19,661 bases of DNA from Zeimonas sp937903095 (GTDB lineage Bacteria > Pseudomonadota > Gammaproteobacteria > Burkholderiales > Burkholderiaceae_E). The position numbers and the translations under genes were made by a program. Shown here one piece after another: positions 6,719-13,977 of this stretch; position 1 is the first letter of the stretch, and each line of letters opens with the position of its first letter. Where the stretch lies: contig CALCZN010000252.1 in assembly GCA_937903095.1 (NCBI GenBank), positions 1 through 19,661 on the forward strand, read 5' to 3'. The notes under the pieces were generated by a model. The model saw only the letters and a program-made list of their open reading frames with translations. It ran no database searches and was not told the origin of the DNA.

Positions 6719-7882
6719 TCAGCCGACGGCGTGCGCCGGCGAGCCTGTGCGGCTCCGCGGCGTGCAATGCCGTTCGAGCAGTTCGTCGAATTCCCCCGAG
6801 CGCAGTCGCTGCGTCGCGGCGGCGAGCGCGGGGTGCTGCAGATGCTCGCACCAGTGGAAACACTCAGCCCGCTCGTCCCCTCCCGGATCGAAGGTCGCGA
6901 GGCTGCGCGAGTCTGCGCAGGCGATGTGTTCGCCCACGCGCACGCAGAGGTGGCCGAGCGCCAGCAGCGCGCCGTGATCGGGTGCAAACGCCGCCGGGCG
7001 ATGCAGCGGCAGCGTTTCGATTCCTGCGGCGCAGTCGACGAGCGGCGCGGCGAGCTTCCATTCGAGCATCAGCAGGCGCCCGATCTGACCGGCCGTCAGG
7101 CCGAGCGCTTCCTGCTCGGCGTGCATGCGCTGCACGGGATCCTGCCGGGAAAGCGGCGCGAGCAGCGCTCGCGGCGCGGCCGCGGCGATGGCGATCCGGC
7201 CGAGGAAGGACAACAGTACGGCGCTGACGAGCAGCCCTCGTGCGCCGGCATCCAGCTCCGGTGACAGCCGCTGCGCAACTTCGGCGGCGAGGCCGCTCGC
7301 CGTCCACAGTTCGTCGAGTCGACGGCGGCGTTCTTCGCTGTCGGTCGAGAAGGCGGCGCGCATCGCATAGCGCAGCCCGAGAATGCGCACCGCGTCGAGT
7401 CCGAGCCAGTTGACTGCCTGCTCGAGGCTGGTGATCCTGCACGGCAACGCGTAGGCGGCCGAGTTCACCGCCGACAGAATGCGTGCGGCGATCAGCGGGT
7501 CCGCCCGGATCAGCTCGACCAGTTCCCTCGAGTCGGCCAGCCGGAACAGGCTCGGCGAGAGCAGATGCTGCAGCAGTCGCGGCGGACGCGGCAACTTGCC
7601 GAAGGTGTCCAGGTAGGCGCGTCGGCGCTCGACGATGAGCCGGGTGGCATCGACGATGAGCGGCGACAGCGCTTGCACGGACGCCGCGGACATTGACGTC
7701 GCCGATGCGGACGCCGGCGCGGGGAGAGACGCCGGCGCCTGTCGATCCGCCTGGGCTTCGGTCTTGCCCGTCTCGCCGGCGGACGAGGTCGGGTCGGCGC
7801 GGGACGTGCGAATCCGCCGCAGCGTGACAGCCGCGACCAGTAGCGCGGCGCCGAAGGCGACGCTGGCCCAGAGCGCGTCCAT
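6719..7882 (-). CDS. Membrane-anchored HDOD-domain protein
   Basis: 387 residues from an ATG at 7882. An N-terminal hydrophobic helix (about residues 4-20, WASVAFGAALLVAAVTL) followed by Arg residues predicts one membrane anchor with the rest in the cytoplasm. A Ser/Ala/Pro-rich linker (about 30-65) leads to an HDOD domain. Its core is ADPLIAARILSAVNSAAYALP (127-147), followed by the ITSLEQAVNWLGLDAVRILGL stretch (150-170), both typical of the family. HDOD domains resemble HD phosphohydrolases without their catalytic residues and usually act in signalling. The gene is last in the minus-strand run, 94 bp downstream of the MFS gene, and has no clear Shine-Dalgarno sequence, so the start is less sure than the domain. 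No output domain such as GGDEF or EAL is seen. The target pathway is unknown. Confidence 0.72.
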   Translation of the reverse strand: MDALWASVAFGAALLVAAVTLRRIRTSRADPTSSAGETGKTEAQADRQAPASLPAPASASATSMSAASVQALSPLIVDATRLIVERRRAYLDTFGKLPRPPRLLQHLLSPSLFRLADSRELVELIRADPLIAARILSAVNSAAYALPCRITSLEQAVNWLGLDAVRILGLRYAMRAAFSTDSEERRRRLDELWTASGLAAEVAQRLSPELDAGARGLLVSAVLLSFLGRIAIAAAAPRALLAPLSRQDPVQRMHAEQEALGLTAGQIGRLLMLEWKLAAPLVDCAAGIETLPLHRPAAFAPDHGALLALGHLCVRVGEHIACADSRSLATFDPGGDERAECFHWCEHLQHPALAAATQRLRSGEFDELLERHCTPRSRTGSPAHAVG

Positions 7883-7976
7883 GATGGCATTTTGCGGCGG
7901 CCGGCGAGGCTTCGAGAACGGAATAAGCGCAGTTCCTGCAGCGCAAATCCGCTCGGCGGCGCTGCCGCTCGCAGCT

Positions 7977-9326
7977 TCAGCGCTTCGGCTGCAGCGGCGC
8001 CGGCTCTCCGGCCTTTGCCGTTGCCCGTCCGGCAGCGAGCCTGAGCACGCGCCACGCCGAGAACGTGGCCAGGGCGGACGCGAAGGCGCACATCGCGATC
8101 GCCAGGTCGTAGTTCGCATGGCGATCGAACAGCGCGCCGGCAAGCACGGGGCCCAGAAGCGCGCCGAAGCCCGCGCCCGAGTAGAGCAGGCCGATCGTGC
8201 TCGACACGGCACGCAGCCCGAACAGGTCCGAGCAGATCGGCGGCAGCAGCGAGACGATTCCGCCGTAGGACAGGCCGAAGACGATGGCGAACAGCGCCCA
8301 GTTCGCGTAGGGCCCACCGATCCACCAGAGCGCGAAGGACGCGCCGAGCGTGAACTGCGCGATCACGTGCGTCTGCAGGCGGCCGAGGCGGTCGGCAAGC
8401 GCGCCGATGGCGAAGCGGCCGACCAGGCTGCCGATGCCGATCAGCCCGACCAGGGCGACCGCCTGCGCATCACCGATCCCGACGTCGCGCGCGGCGGCCG
8501 AGAGGTGGGCGAAGGGAACGAACATGGGTGCACCGGCGAAAAGCGCCGCGGCGTACAGCCAGTGGAAGCGGCGCGAGCGGATCGTCTCGCGCAACGGCAG
8601 TCCGGGGAGGGAGGTTGCGGTTCGTGCGATCGAGGGCGTCGAGCGGCTTGCGGGCCTTGCCTGCGCAGTGCTGCCCGTGTCAGTGGGGTGATCCGGGCCG
8701 ATGTGGTCGCCGTCCGGCGCGAGTCCGCGCGCCGCCGGGTCGCGATCGAGCAGCCAGGCGGCCGCCAGGCCGACGACGAGCGAGAACAGCGCGAGGCCGC
8801 GCATCGCTGCCCGCCAGTCGAAGGCATCGATGAGCCACGCGGCGAGCAGCGGCACGACGAGCGTTCCGGCGCCGATGCCGGAACTGGCGATGCCCGATGC
8901 GAGTCCGCGTCGGCGCAGGAACCACGGCTGCACGGCGCCCATCGACGGCGTGTACGCCATTGCCACGCCGAGTCCGATGCCCAGGCCGTACGCGACGTAG
9001 ATGCTGTACAGGTCGGTGGCGAAGCTCGACAGCAGCAGTCCGCCCGACAGCAGCGCGATGCCGACGATGCCGGTCATGCGCGGGCCGTGGCGATCGGCGA
9101 GCGCCCCGCCGACGACGCCGAGCGAGAAATACAGCAGCGACGCGAGCCCGAACATCCACGAGACGTCGGCGCGCTTCGCGTCGAACTCGTGCGCGAGCGG
9201 CTCGAAGAACGCGGCGAAGGAGTAGGCAACGCCGAAGATCACAGTCATCACCGCGAAGGCCGCCCATACGACGATCCAGCCGTAGAACGGGGACGACCGT
9301 TGTCCGGGCGCGGAGCGCACGCGCAT
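7977..9326 (-). CDS. MFS transporter, oxalate/formate antiporter-like (monocarboxylate type)
   Basis: 449 residues with about 12 hydrophobic segments and a polar central loop (about 193-245), the usual MFS layout. The N-terminal FYGWIVVWAAFAVMTVIFG opening is characteristic of the oxalate:formate antiporter/monocarboxylate branch. MFS loop signatures GGALADRHGPR (73-83) and IGALADRLGR in the second half are present. It is an inner-membrane carrier that probably moves a monocarboxylate; an aromatic acid would fit the neighbours but cannot be read from sequence. The ATG at 9326 lies 13 nt after the marR stop, so the two genes probably share a transcript. The Shine-Dalgarno sequence is weak. The central loop is rich in Thr, Ser and Ala and looks variable. 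Confidence 0.85.
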   Translation of the reverse strand: MRVRSAPGQRSSPFYGWIVVWAAFAVMTVIFGVAYSFAAFFEPLAHEFDAKRADVSWMFGLASLLYFSLGVVGGALADRHGPRMTGIVGIALLSGGLLLSSFATDLYSIYVAYGLGIGLGVAMAYTPSMGAVQPWFLRRRGLASGIASSGIGAGTLVVPLLAAWLIDAFDWRAAMRGLALFSLVVGLAAAWLLDRDPAARGLAPDGDHIGPDHPTDTGSTAQARPASRSTPSIARTATSLPGLPLRETIRSRRFHWLYAAALFAGAPMFVPFAHLSAAARDVGIGDAQAVALVGLIGIGSLVGRFAIGALADRLGRLQTHVIAQFTLGASFALWWIGGPYANWALFAIVFGLSYGGIVSLLPPICSDLFGLRAVSSTIGLLYSGAGFGALLGPVLAGALFDRHANYDLAIAMCAFASALATFSAWRVLRLAAGRATAKAGEPAPLQPKR

Positions 9327-9339
9327 CGACTTCGCGCCG

Positions 9340-9870
9340 CTACGTCGACGACCAGATGCGCGCGAGCAGCGCGATCAGCGTTTCCCGCTCGGCGTCGCCG
9401 AGCATCGAGGTCGCCTCGATCTCGGCGCGCATCAGCAGGCGCTCGAGCCGCGCGGCAAGGCGGCTGCCCTCGGCCGTGGGGTGCAGTCCGAGCGATCGCG
9501 CGTCGGCCGGGTCGGCGCGGCGCTCGATCAGCCCGCGCGCTTCGAGCGAGGCGATGATCGCCACCAGGTTCGGCGGGCGCACGCGCAGCGCCCTGGCGAC
9601 CTGGCGGCTGTTCAGTCCGGGTTCGTGATGCACGAGCGAGAGCACCGAGAACGACGCGGGGCGCAGGTCGTGCTCGCTCATGTGCTTCATCGAATGCTCG
9701 ACTACGGCGAGGTATGCGCGGCGGCAGTTGTATCCGACCAGGCGGCCCAGCGCGCGCTGCCCGCGGGCAAGCGCCGGGCCGGCGTCGTCCGGAAACTCGC
9801 GCGCGCCGCCGGGCTGCGGTTCCCGGCTCGATGCGTCGTCGCAGCGCGCCGCCACGGCGCTCACCGGCAT
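9340..9870 (-). CDS. MarR-family transcriptional regulator
   Basis: 176 residues from an ATG at 9870. A winged-helix core is visible: LRPASFSVLSLVHHEPGLNSRQVARALRVRPPNLVAIIASLEARGLIERRADPADARSLGLHPTAEG, the MarR helix-turn-helix and the D-x-R wing. Flanking helices (RRAYLAVVEHSMKH and the C-terminal AERETLIALLARIW) would form the dimer interface. The start codon lies inside the 3' end of the thioesterase gene: the two overlap by 10 bp, so translation is probably coupled. MarR proteins usually repress their own operon and release DNA on binding a phenolic or acyl-CoA ligand. A 4-hydroxybenzoyl-CoA-like effector is plausible given the overlap partner but is inference. The likely target is the divergent promoter region at 10281-10493. 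Confidence 0.85.
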   Translation of the reverse strand: MPVSAVAARCDDASSREPQPGGAREFPDDAGPALARGQRALGRLVGYNCRRAYLAVVEHSMKHMSEHDLRPASFSVLSLVHHEPGLNSRQVARALRVRPPNLVAIIASLEARGLIERRADPADARSLGLHPTAEGSRLAARLERLLMRAEIEATSMLGDAERETLIALLARIWSST

Positions 9871-10280
9871 CGTTCGAGGACGTCCTCGGGGATCGGGATC
9901 GCCCGGATGCGCGAGCGTTCGTTCGGGTCGCGCACGCAGAACGCGCGCGTCTCGCGGCTTTCGCACAGCAGGTCGTCGCCGCGCGTGATCGTGTGCTTCT
10001 GGATGAAGACCTTGCTGCGCCACTCCTCGACCTCGGTATGGATCTGCAGCGTCTCGCCGTAGGTGGCGGTCTTCAGGAAGCGCGTGTTGTGCTCGAGCAC
10101 CGGCGTGCCGATCACGCCGATGGTGCGCTCGAGCACGTGCCATGGCGGCACGCCGAAGCTCATGAAGAAGTTCAGCGACGCGGCGTCCATCCAGCGGTGG
10201 TAGCGCGGGTAAAAGACGATTCCGGCCGGGTCGCAGTCGCCGAAGCGGATCTCGACCGACATGGTGGTGGATTTGGTCAT
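9861..10280 (-). CDS. 4-hydroxybenzoyl-CoA thioesterase-family protein
   Basis: 139 residues, a single hot-dog domain. The motif FGDCDPAGIVFYPRYHRWMDAAS (13-35) contains Asp17, the catalytic residue of the Pseudomonas sp. CBS3 4-hydroxybenzoyl-CoA thioesterase. From memory of that protein, the N-termini align without gaps from Met1 to Asp17, and the PPW, GTP, EWR.K.F.Q.H and RAI..P segments also match. This alignment favours the ATG at 10280 over the internal ATG at 10262. The enzyme would hydrolyse 4-hydroxybenzoyl-CoA or a related aryl-CoA in the cytoplasm, for example to relieve CoA trapping. It is the first gene of the minus-strand run and overlaps marR. Being beside an aryl carboxylation cluster whose classical product is 4-hydroxybenzoate fits this specificity. 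Another aryl- or acyl-CoA remains possible. Confidence 0.85.
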   Translation of the reverse strand: MTKSTTMSVEIRFGDCDPAGIVFYPRYHRWMDAASLNFFMSFGVPPWHVLERTIGVIGTPVLEHNTRFLKTATYGETLQIHTEVEEWRSKVFIQKHTITRGDDLLCESRETRAFCVRDPNERSRIRAIPIPEDVLERCR

Positions 10281-10493
10281 TCTTTCGATGGCACGGCGGA
10301 AGGCGAAGGCGCCATCATAGTGGCTCGACCGGGAGCGACGCGCCGGCGTTCGCGCACGGCCTCCCGCGCCTTGACAAGGTCGCGCCTGCGCCGTGATAGT
10401 GCCCCGGCCTATACAACGCTGTCCGAGCCGGCGCCGACGCGCGTCCCATCCGGACGCCGTCCCGCAGGGCGGGCGAGAACGAACGGAGACGAA
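10281..10493. promoter_or_regulatory. Divergent promoter region between thioesterase operon and TRAP operon
   Basis: This 213-bp gap separates two divergent start codons. On the minus strand, TATGAT (10314-10319) is a five-of-six match to a -10 box; its -35 is poor. An inverted repeat GATGGC (10287-10292) / GCCATC (10311-10316) overlaps that -10 box and lies just before the thioesterase start, a plausible repressor site for the MarR protein. On the plus strand a separate candidate promoter is listed below. No gene is seen in the gap. Confidence 0.5.
10371..10400 (+). promoter_or_regulatory. Candidate sigma-70 promoter for the TRAP operon
   Basis: A perfect -35 box TTGACA at 10371-10376 is followed after 18 bp by GATAGT at 10395-10400, a four-of-six match to the -10 consensus. 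It stands out in a very GC-rich region and lies about 94 bp upstream of the dctP start codon. Transcription would begin near 10407. This is a pattern call only. Confidence 0.5.
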
Positions 10494-11501
10494 ATGAAGC
10501 GAAGCACTCGATTCGCCGCGGCATTCGCCGTGGCCGCCGTCTTCGGGACGGGCCTGGCCGCCGGCCCGGTCGGCGCGCAGGAACTGAAGATCTCGCACCA
10601 GTTCAAGGCGAATGCCGACGGGCGCGACCTCGCCACGCGCGTGTTCGTCGAGGAGGTGAACAAGCGCGACAGGAACATCAGGTTCCGCATCTACCCGGGC
10701 AGCTCGCTCGGCATCAAGCCGGTAGCGCAGTTCGACGCGCTGCAGAACGGCACCCTCGAGATGGCGGTGTTCCCGATGTCGTACGCCACCGGCAAGGCGC
10801 ACGAGTTCTCCGCGGTGATCCTGCCCGGCACGATCCCGAACCTCGATTTCGCGATGAAGCTGCGCAAGTCGCCGTACGCCGAGAAGCTGCAGGCGCTGGC
10901 GCATCGCAACGGCGTGCACATCGTCACCTGGTGGTGGACGCCGGGCGGCTTCGCGTCGAAGGATGCCCCGATCACCGGGCCGAAGTCGGTCGACGGGCTG
11001 AAGATGCGCGCCGCCGATCCGACCTTCGAGTCGATGCTCAAGACCGCTGGAGCCTCGGTGGTCAACATGCCGTCCACCGAGATCTATCCGGCGCTGCAGT
11101 CCGGCGTGCTGAACGCGACGCTCACCTCGGCCGAGACCTTCGTCAGCATGCGGCTGTACGAGCAGACGAAGTTCGCCACCGTTCCCGGCGACTACACGAT
11201 CTGGATGCTGATGCAGCCGCTGGTGATGTCGAAGCAGCATTGGGACAGGCTCACCCCGCAGCAGCAGCAGATCTTCGAGGAGGCTGCGGCGAAATCCGAC
11301 GAGTTCTTCCTCGGCCTGCAGCGGGAGGCGGGCGAGAAGATGGCCGAGGCCTATACCAGGGCCGGCGGGAAGGTGCACCGGATGACGAAGGACGAATTCG
11401 ACCAGTGGCTCGCGCTCGCGCGCGAGACCTCGTGGAAGGAGTTCGCCGCCACGTCGCCGGAAGCCCGGGACCTGCTCGACGCCCTGCTGCAGACGAAGTA
11501 G
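10494..11501 (+). CDS. dctP: TRAP transporter periplasmic substrate-binding protein (DctP family)
   Basis: 335 residues. A signal peptide is clear: MKRSTRF, a hydrophobic run to about residue 25, and likely cleavage near VGA-QE (28/29), so the mature protein is periplasmic. The DctP fold is shown by LEMAVFPMSY (88-97), SVDGLKMRAADP (165-176) and MPSTEIYPALQSGVLNATLTS. Arg172 in the KMRA segment corresponds to the family's conserved Arg that binds the substrate carboxylate. The start has GGAG at 10485-10488, 5 nt from the ATG. It is the first gene of the dctPQM transporter, which uses a sodium or proton gradient to import an organic acid. The substrate is unknown; an aromatic or hydroxy acid would suit the neighbourhood. 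Confidence 0.92.
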   Translation: MKRSTRFAAAFAVAAVFGTGLAAGPVGAQELKISHQFKANADGRDLATRVFVEEVNKRDRNIRFRIYPGSSLGIKPVAQFDALQNGTLEMAVFPMSYATGKAHEFSAVILPGTIPNLDFAMKLRKSPYAEKLQALAHRNGVHIVTWWWTPGGFASKDAPITGPKSVDGLKMRAADPTFESMLKTAGASVVNMPSTEIYPALQSGVLNATLTSAETFVSMRLYEQTKFATVPGDYTIWMLMQPLVMSKQHWDRLTPQQQQIFEEAAAKSDEFFLGLQREAGEKMAEAYTRAGGKVHRMTKDEFDQWLALARETSWKEFAATSPEARDLLDALLQTK

Positions 11502-11507
11502 CGGCGC

Positions 11508-12023
11508 ATGAGCGCCATTCCGGCCGGACGGCGCGCGTGCGCCGTCTGCCGCGCGGTCGACGCTCTTTCCGTGGCGCTGGCGGTGGTCGCCGCGGTGCTG
11601 CTCGTGCTCGCCGCGATCGTCGTCACCTGGAGCGTGTTCTGGCGCGCCACCGGGCACTCGACCTGGTGGGAGATCGAGTTCTCCGTCTACATGATGGTGG
11701 CGTCGCTGTTCCTCGCTTCGCCGTACACGCTGAAGACGCAGGGGCACGTCGGCGTCGACCTGCTGTCGCACTACCTGCCGCAGCGGTTGCGCTTTCGCGT
11801 TGCGATAGGCGTCTCGGTGATCGGCCTGCTCGTCTGCGTGTACCTGGCGTGGCTCGGCGCCGGGCTCGCCTGGGAGTCGTATCTGAGCGGCGAGACCACC
11901 GGGAGCACCTGGGCGCCGAAGAAGTGGCCGTTGTTCGCGATGCTGCCGCTCGGCCTGGGGCTCACCGCGCTGCAGTACGCCGTCGAGATCTTCCGACCGG
12001 TGGAGAGGGCCGCAGATGAATGA
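11508..12023 (+). CDS. dctQ: TRAP transporter small permease subunit (DctQ family)
   Basis: 171 residues with about four hydrophobic segments (around residues 24-50, 55-75, 95-120 and 137-158), as expected for DctQ. The family-like stretch STWWEIEFSVYMMVASLFLASPY (52-74) and the TLKTQGHVGVDLL segment after it are recognisable. It forms the membrane domain with DctM. It starts 6 nt after dctP and overlaps dctM by 8 bp, so the three genes are translated together. The short N-terminus contains two Cys residues (CAVC), not usual for the family and of unknown meaning. Confidence 0.88.
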   Translation: MSAIPAGRRACAVCRAVDALSVALAVVAAVLLVLAAIVVTWSVFWRATGHSTWWEIEFSVYMMVASLFLASPYTLKTQGHVGVDLLSHYLPQRLRFRVAIGVSVIGLLVCVYLAWLGAGLAWESYLSGETTGSTWAPKKWPLFAMLPLGLGLTALQYAVEIFRPVERAADE

Positions 12024-13326
12024 GCTGCAGGTCGGGCTGCTGATCCTCGTCGTCACGCTGGTCGTGCTGTTCTCCGGGCTGCCGATCGCCTGGGGGCTGG
12101 CGATCGTCTCGATCGGCTTCCTCGTCTTCTTCGAGGGAGCGGCGAGCCTGGCGAACGTGCCGATCGTCATGATGGACGAGCTGTCGTCCTTCGCGATGCT
12201 GACGATTCCGCTGTTCGTGCTGCTCGGCGCGGCGATCGGCTCGTCGGCGGCCGGTCGCGACATCTACGAGTCGCTGCACCGATGGCTGGCGCGCCTGCCC
12301 GGTGGGCTCGTGATCGCCAACATCCTCGCCTGCGGCGTGTTCTCGGCGATCTGCGGATCAAGTCCGGCCACCGCCGCGGCGATCGGCAAGGCCGGCGTTC
12401 CGGAGATGCTGCGACGGGGCATCTCGCCGGCGCTGGCCACCGGTTCGATCTGCGCCGGCGGCACGCTCGGCATCCTGATTCCGCCGTCGATCACGATGAT
12501 CCTCTACGGAATCGCCACCGAGACCTCGATCGGCCGCCTGTTCCTCGCCGGCATCGTCCCCGGAGCGCTGCTCGTGCTGTTCTTCTCGGCGTACGCCTGG
12601 CTGTCGACGCTGCTGTCGCGCCGCGGCGTGCAGGTGGACGATGCGCGCTACAGCTTCGCGCAGAAGGTCAGCGGCCTGGGGCGGGTGTCGCCCTTCATCG
12701 CGATCATCGCGGCGATCGCCTGGGCGATGTACGGCGGACTGGCCACGCCTTCGGAAGTCGCCGCGATCTCGGCAGTGCTCGCGCTCGTTCTCGTGTTCGC
12801 GATCTACCGGGCGTACCGGCGCGAGGACCTGTGGCGCATCTTCGGCGAGACGGTGCGCGAATCGACGATGATCCTGATGATCATCGGCGCGGCGGCGATC
12901 TTCTCGTACATGATGTCGCTGCTGTACGTGACGCAGGCGGCGGCGCAGGCGCTGGTCGACCTCGGCCTGAACCGCTGGGTGCTGATGCTCGCGATCAACG
13001 CGTTCCTGCTGCTGGCCGGCTGCTTCCTGCCGCCGGTGGCGATCATCCTGATGGTGATGCCGATCCTGCAGCCGGTGCTCGAGGCGAACGGCTTCGACCT
13101 GATCTGGTTCGCCGTCATTCTCACGATCAACATGGAAGTGGGGCTGATCACGCCGCCGGTGGGACTGAACCTGTACGTGCTCAAGGGCGTGGCGCCGCAG
13201 GTGTCGCTGCCGACCGTGCTGTGGGGGGCGCTGCCCTTCGTGATGATCATGCTTGCTACAATGGTCCTGCTCGCCTTCGTGCCGGGGCTGGCCACGTGGC
13301 TTCCCGACCGAATGATGGGCGGATGA
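12016..13326 (+). CDS. dctM: TRAP transporter large permease subunit (DctM family)
   Basis: 436 residues, very hydrophobic, with about 11-13 membrane segments, normal for DctM. Family signatures include ACGVFSAICGSSPATAAAIGKAGVPEM in the first third and TGSICAGGTLGILIPPSITMILYGI after it. In the last third, NMEVGLITPPVGLNLYVLKG is the second conserved reentrant-type motif. It forms the ion-coupled transport channel that accepts substrate from DctP. The ATG at 12016 overlaps the end of dctQ. The gene ends the TRAP operon; a 65-bp gap follows before the HdeD-like gene, which may still be on the same transcript. Confidence 0.93.
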   Translation: MNELQVGLLILVVTLVVLFSGLPIAWGLAIVSIGFLVFFEGAASLANVPIVMMDELSSFAMLTIPLFVLLGAAIGSSAAGRDIYESLHRWLARLPGGLVIANILACGVFSAICGSSPATAAAIGKAGVPEMLRRGISPALATGSICAGGTLGILIPPSITMILYGIATETSIGRLFLAGIVPGALLVLFFSAYAWLSTLLSRRGVQVDDARYSFAQKVSGLGRVSPFIAIIAAIAWAMYGGLATPSEVAAISAVLALVLVFAIYRAYRREDLWRIFGETVRESTMILMIIGAAAIFSYMMSLLYVTQAAAQALVDLGLNRWVLMLAINAFLLLAGCFLPPVAIILMVMPILQPVLEANGFDLIWFAVILTINMEVGLITPPVGLNLYVLKGVAPQVSLPTVLWGALPFVMIMLATMVLLAFVPGLATWLPDRMMGG

Positions 13327-13391
13327 GCGCGTCGAGCGGCGCATCGAGGGGCTGATGGCTGGCTCCACGGCCGCACCCCTGCGGAGGCATC

Positions 13392-13931
13392 ATGGCGAGA
13401 AGCGACACCGCAACCTTCGACACCGGAAGCCCCGCTCGCGGCCGCGGCTGGCAGCTGTTCTGGGGCGTTCTGCTGATCGTCGCCGGCGTGCTCGCGCTGC
13501 TGATGCCGGCCGTCGCCGCGCTCGCCACCGCGCTCGTCTTCGGCTGGCTGCTGCTGTTCAGCGGCGTCTTCGAAATCGTCTACGCGTTCCAGACGCGACA
13601 CCTCGACGGCTTCGGCTGGCGGCTGGCCTCGGGCATTCTCACGCTGGTGCTCGGCGTGGCGATCGTCTTCCTTCCGGTGGCGGGCATCGCCTCGCTCGCG
13701 CTGCTGGTCGGTGCCTTCCTGTTCGCGGCCGGAATCGCGCGCACGGGGCTTGCGCTGCGGCTGCGTCCGCGCAAGGGGTGGGGCTGGGTGCTGTTCGACG
13801 GCCTGCTGTCGATCGCCGTGGCCATCCTGGTGGCGATCGGATGGCCGGCGTCGTCGATCGGGCTGGTCGGCTTCCTCACCGGCTTCACGCTGGTCTTCAA
13901 CGGATTGTGGCGCCTCTTCGCCTGGCGCTAG
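13392..13931 (+). CDS. HdeD/DUF308-family membrane protein
   Basis: 179 residues with about six hydrophobic segments in three tandem hairpins, the pattern of HdeD-type (DUF308) proteins. Typical stretches are GWQLFWGVLLIVAGVLALLMP (19-39), FGWLLLFSGVFEIVYAF (50-66) and a closing GFLTGFTLVFNGLWRLFAWR. Escherichia coli HdeD is linked to acid resistance, but most homologues have no known function. The start is supported by GGAGG at 13383-13387, 4 nt from the ATG. Its position between a TRAP transporter and an AI-2E-family membrane protein gives no clear functional link. Confidence 0.82.
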   Translation: MARSDTATFDTGSPARGRGWQLFWGVLLIVAGVLALLMPAVAALATALVFGWLLLFSGVFEIVYAFQTRHLDGFGWRLASGILTLVLGVAIVFLPVAGIASLALLVGAFLFAAGIARTGLALRLRPRKGWGWVLFDGLLSIAVAILVAIGWPASSIGLVGFLTGFTLVFNGLWRLFAWR

Positions 13932-13977
13932 GGCCTGCCCGCGCCGCGATCCGCCCGCAGCGGGGCGGCGCGCGCCG

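Noticed and set aside
9861..12263. An 800-codon minus-strand open frame covering the TRAP region
   Set aside because: Only its last 140 codons (to 10280) are a real gene, the thioesterase; the rest is antisense to dctP and dctQ and has the composition of a shadow frame.
13940..13972. An 8-bp inverted repeat (CGCGCCGC/GCGGCGCG) between the HdeD-like and AI-2E-family genes
   Set aside because: Such short G/C-only pairings with a 17-nt loop are expected by chance at this base composition, and there is no T-run.
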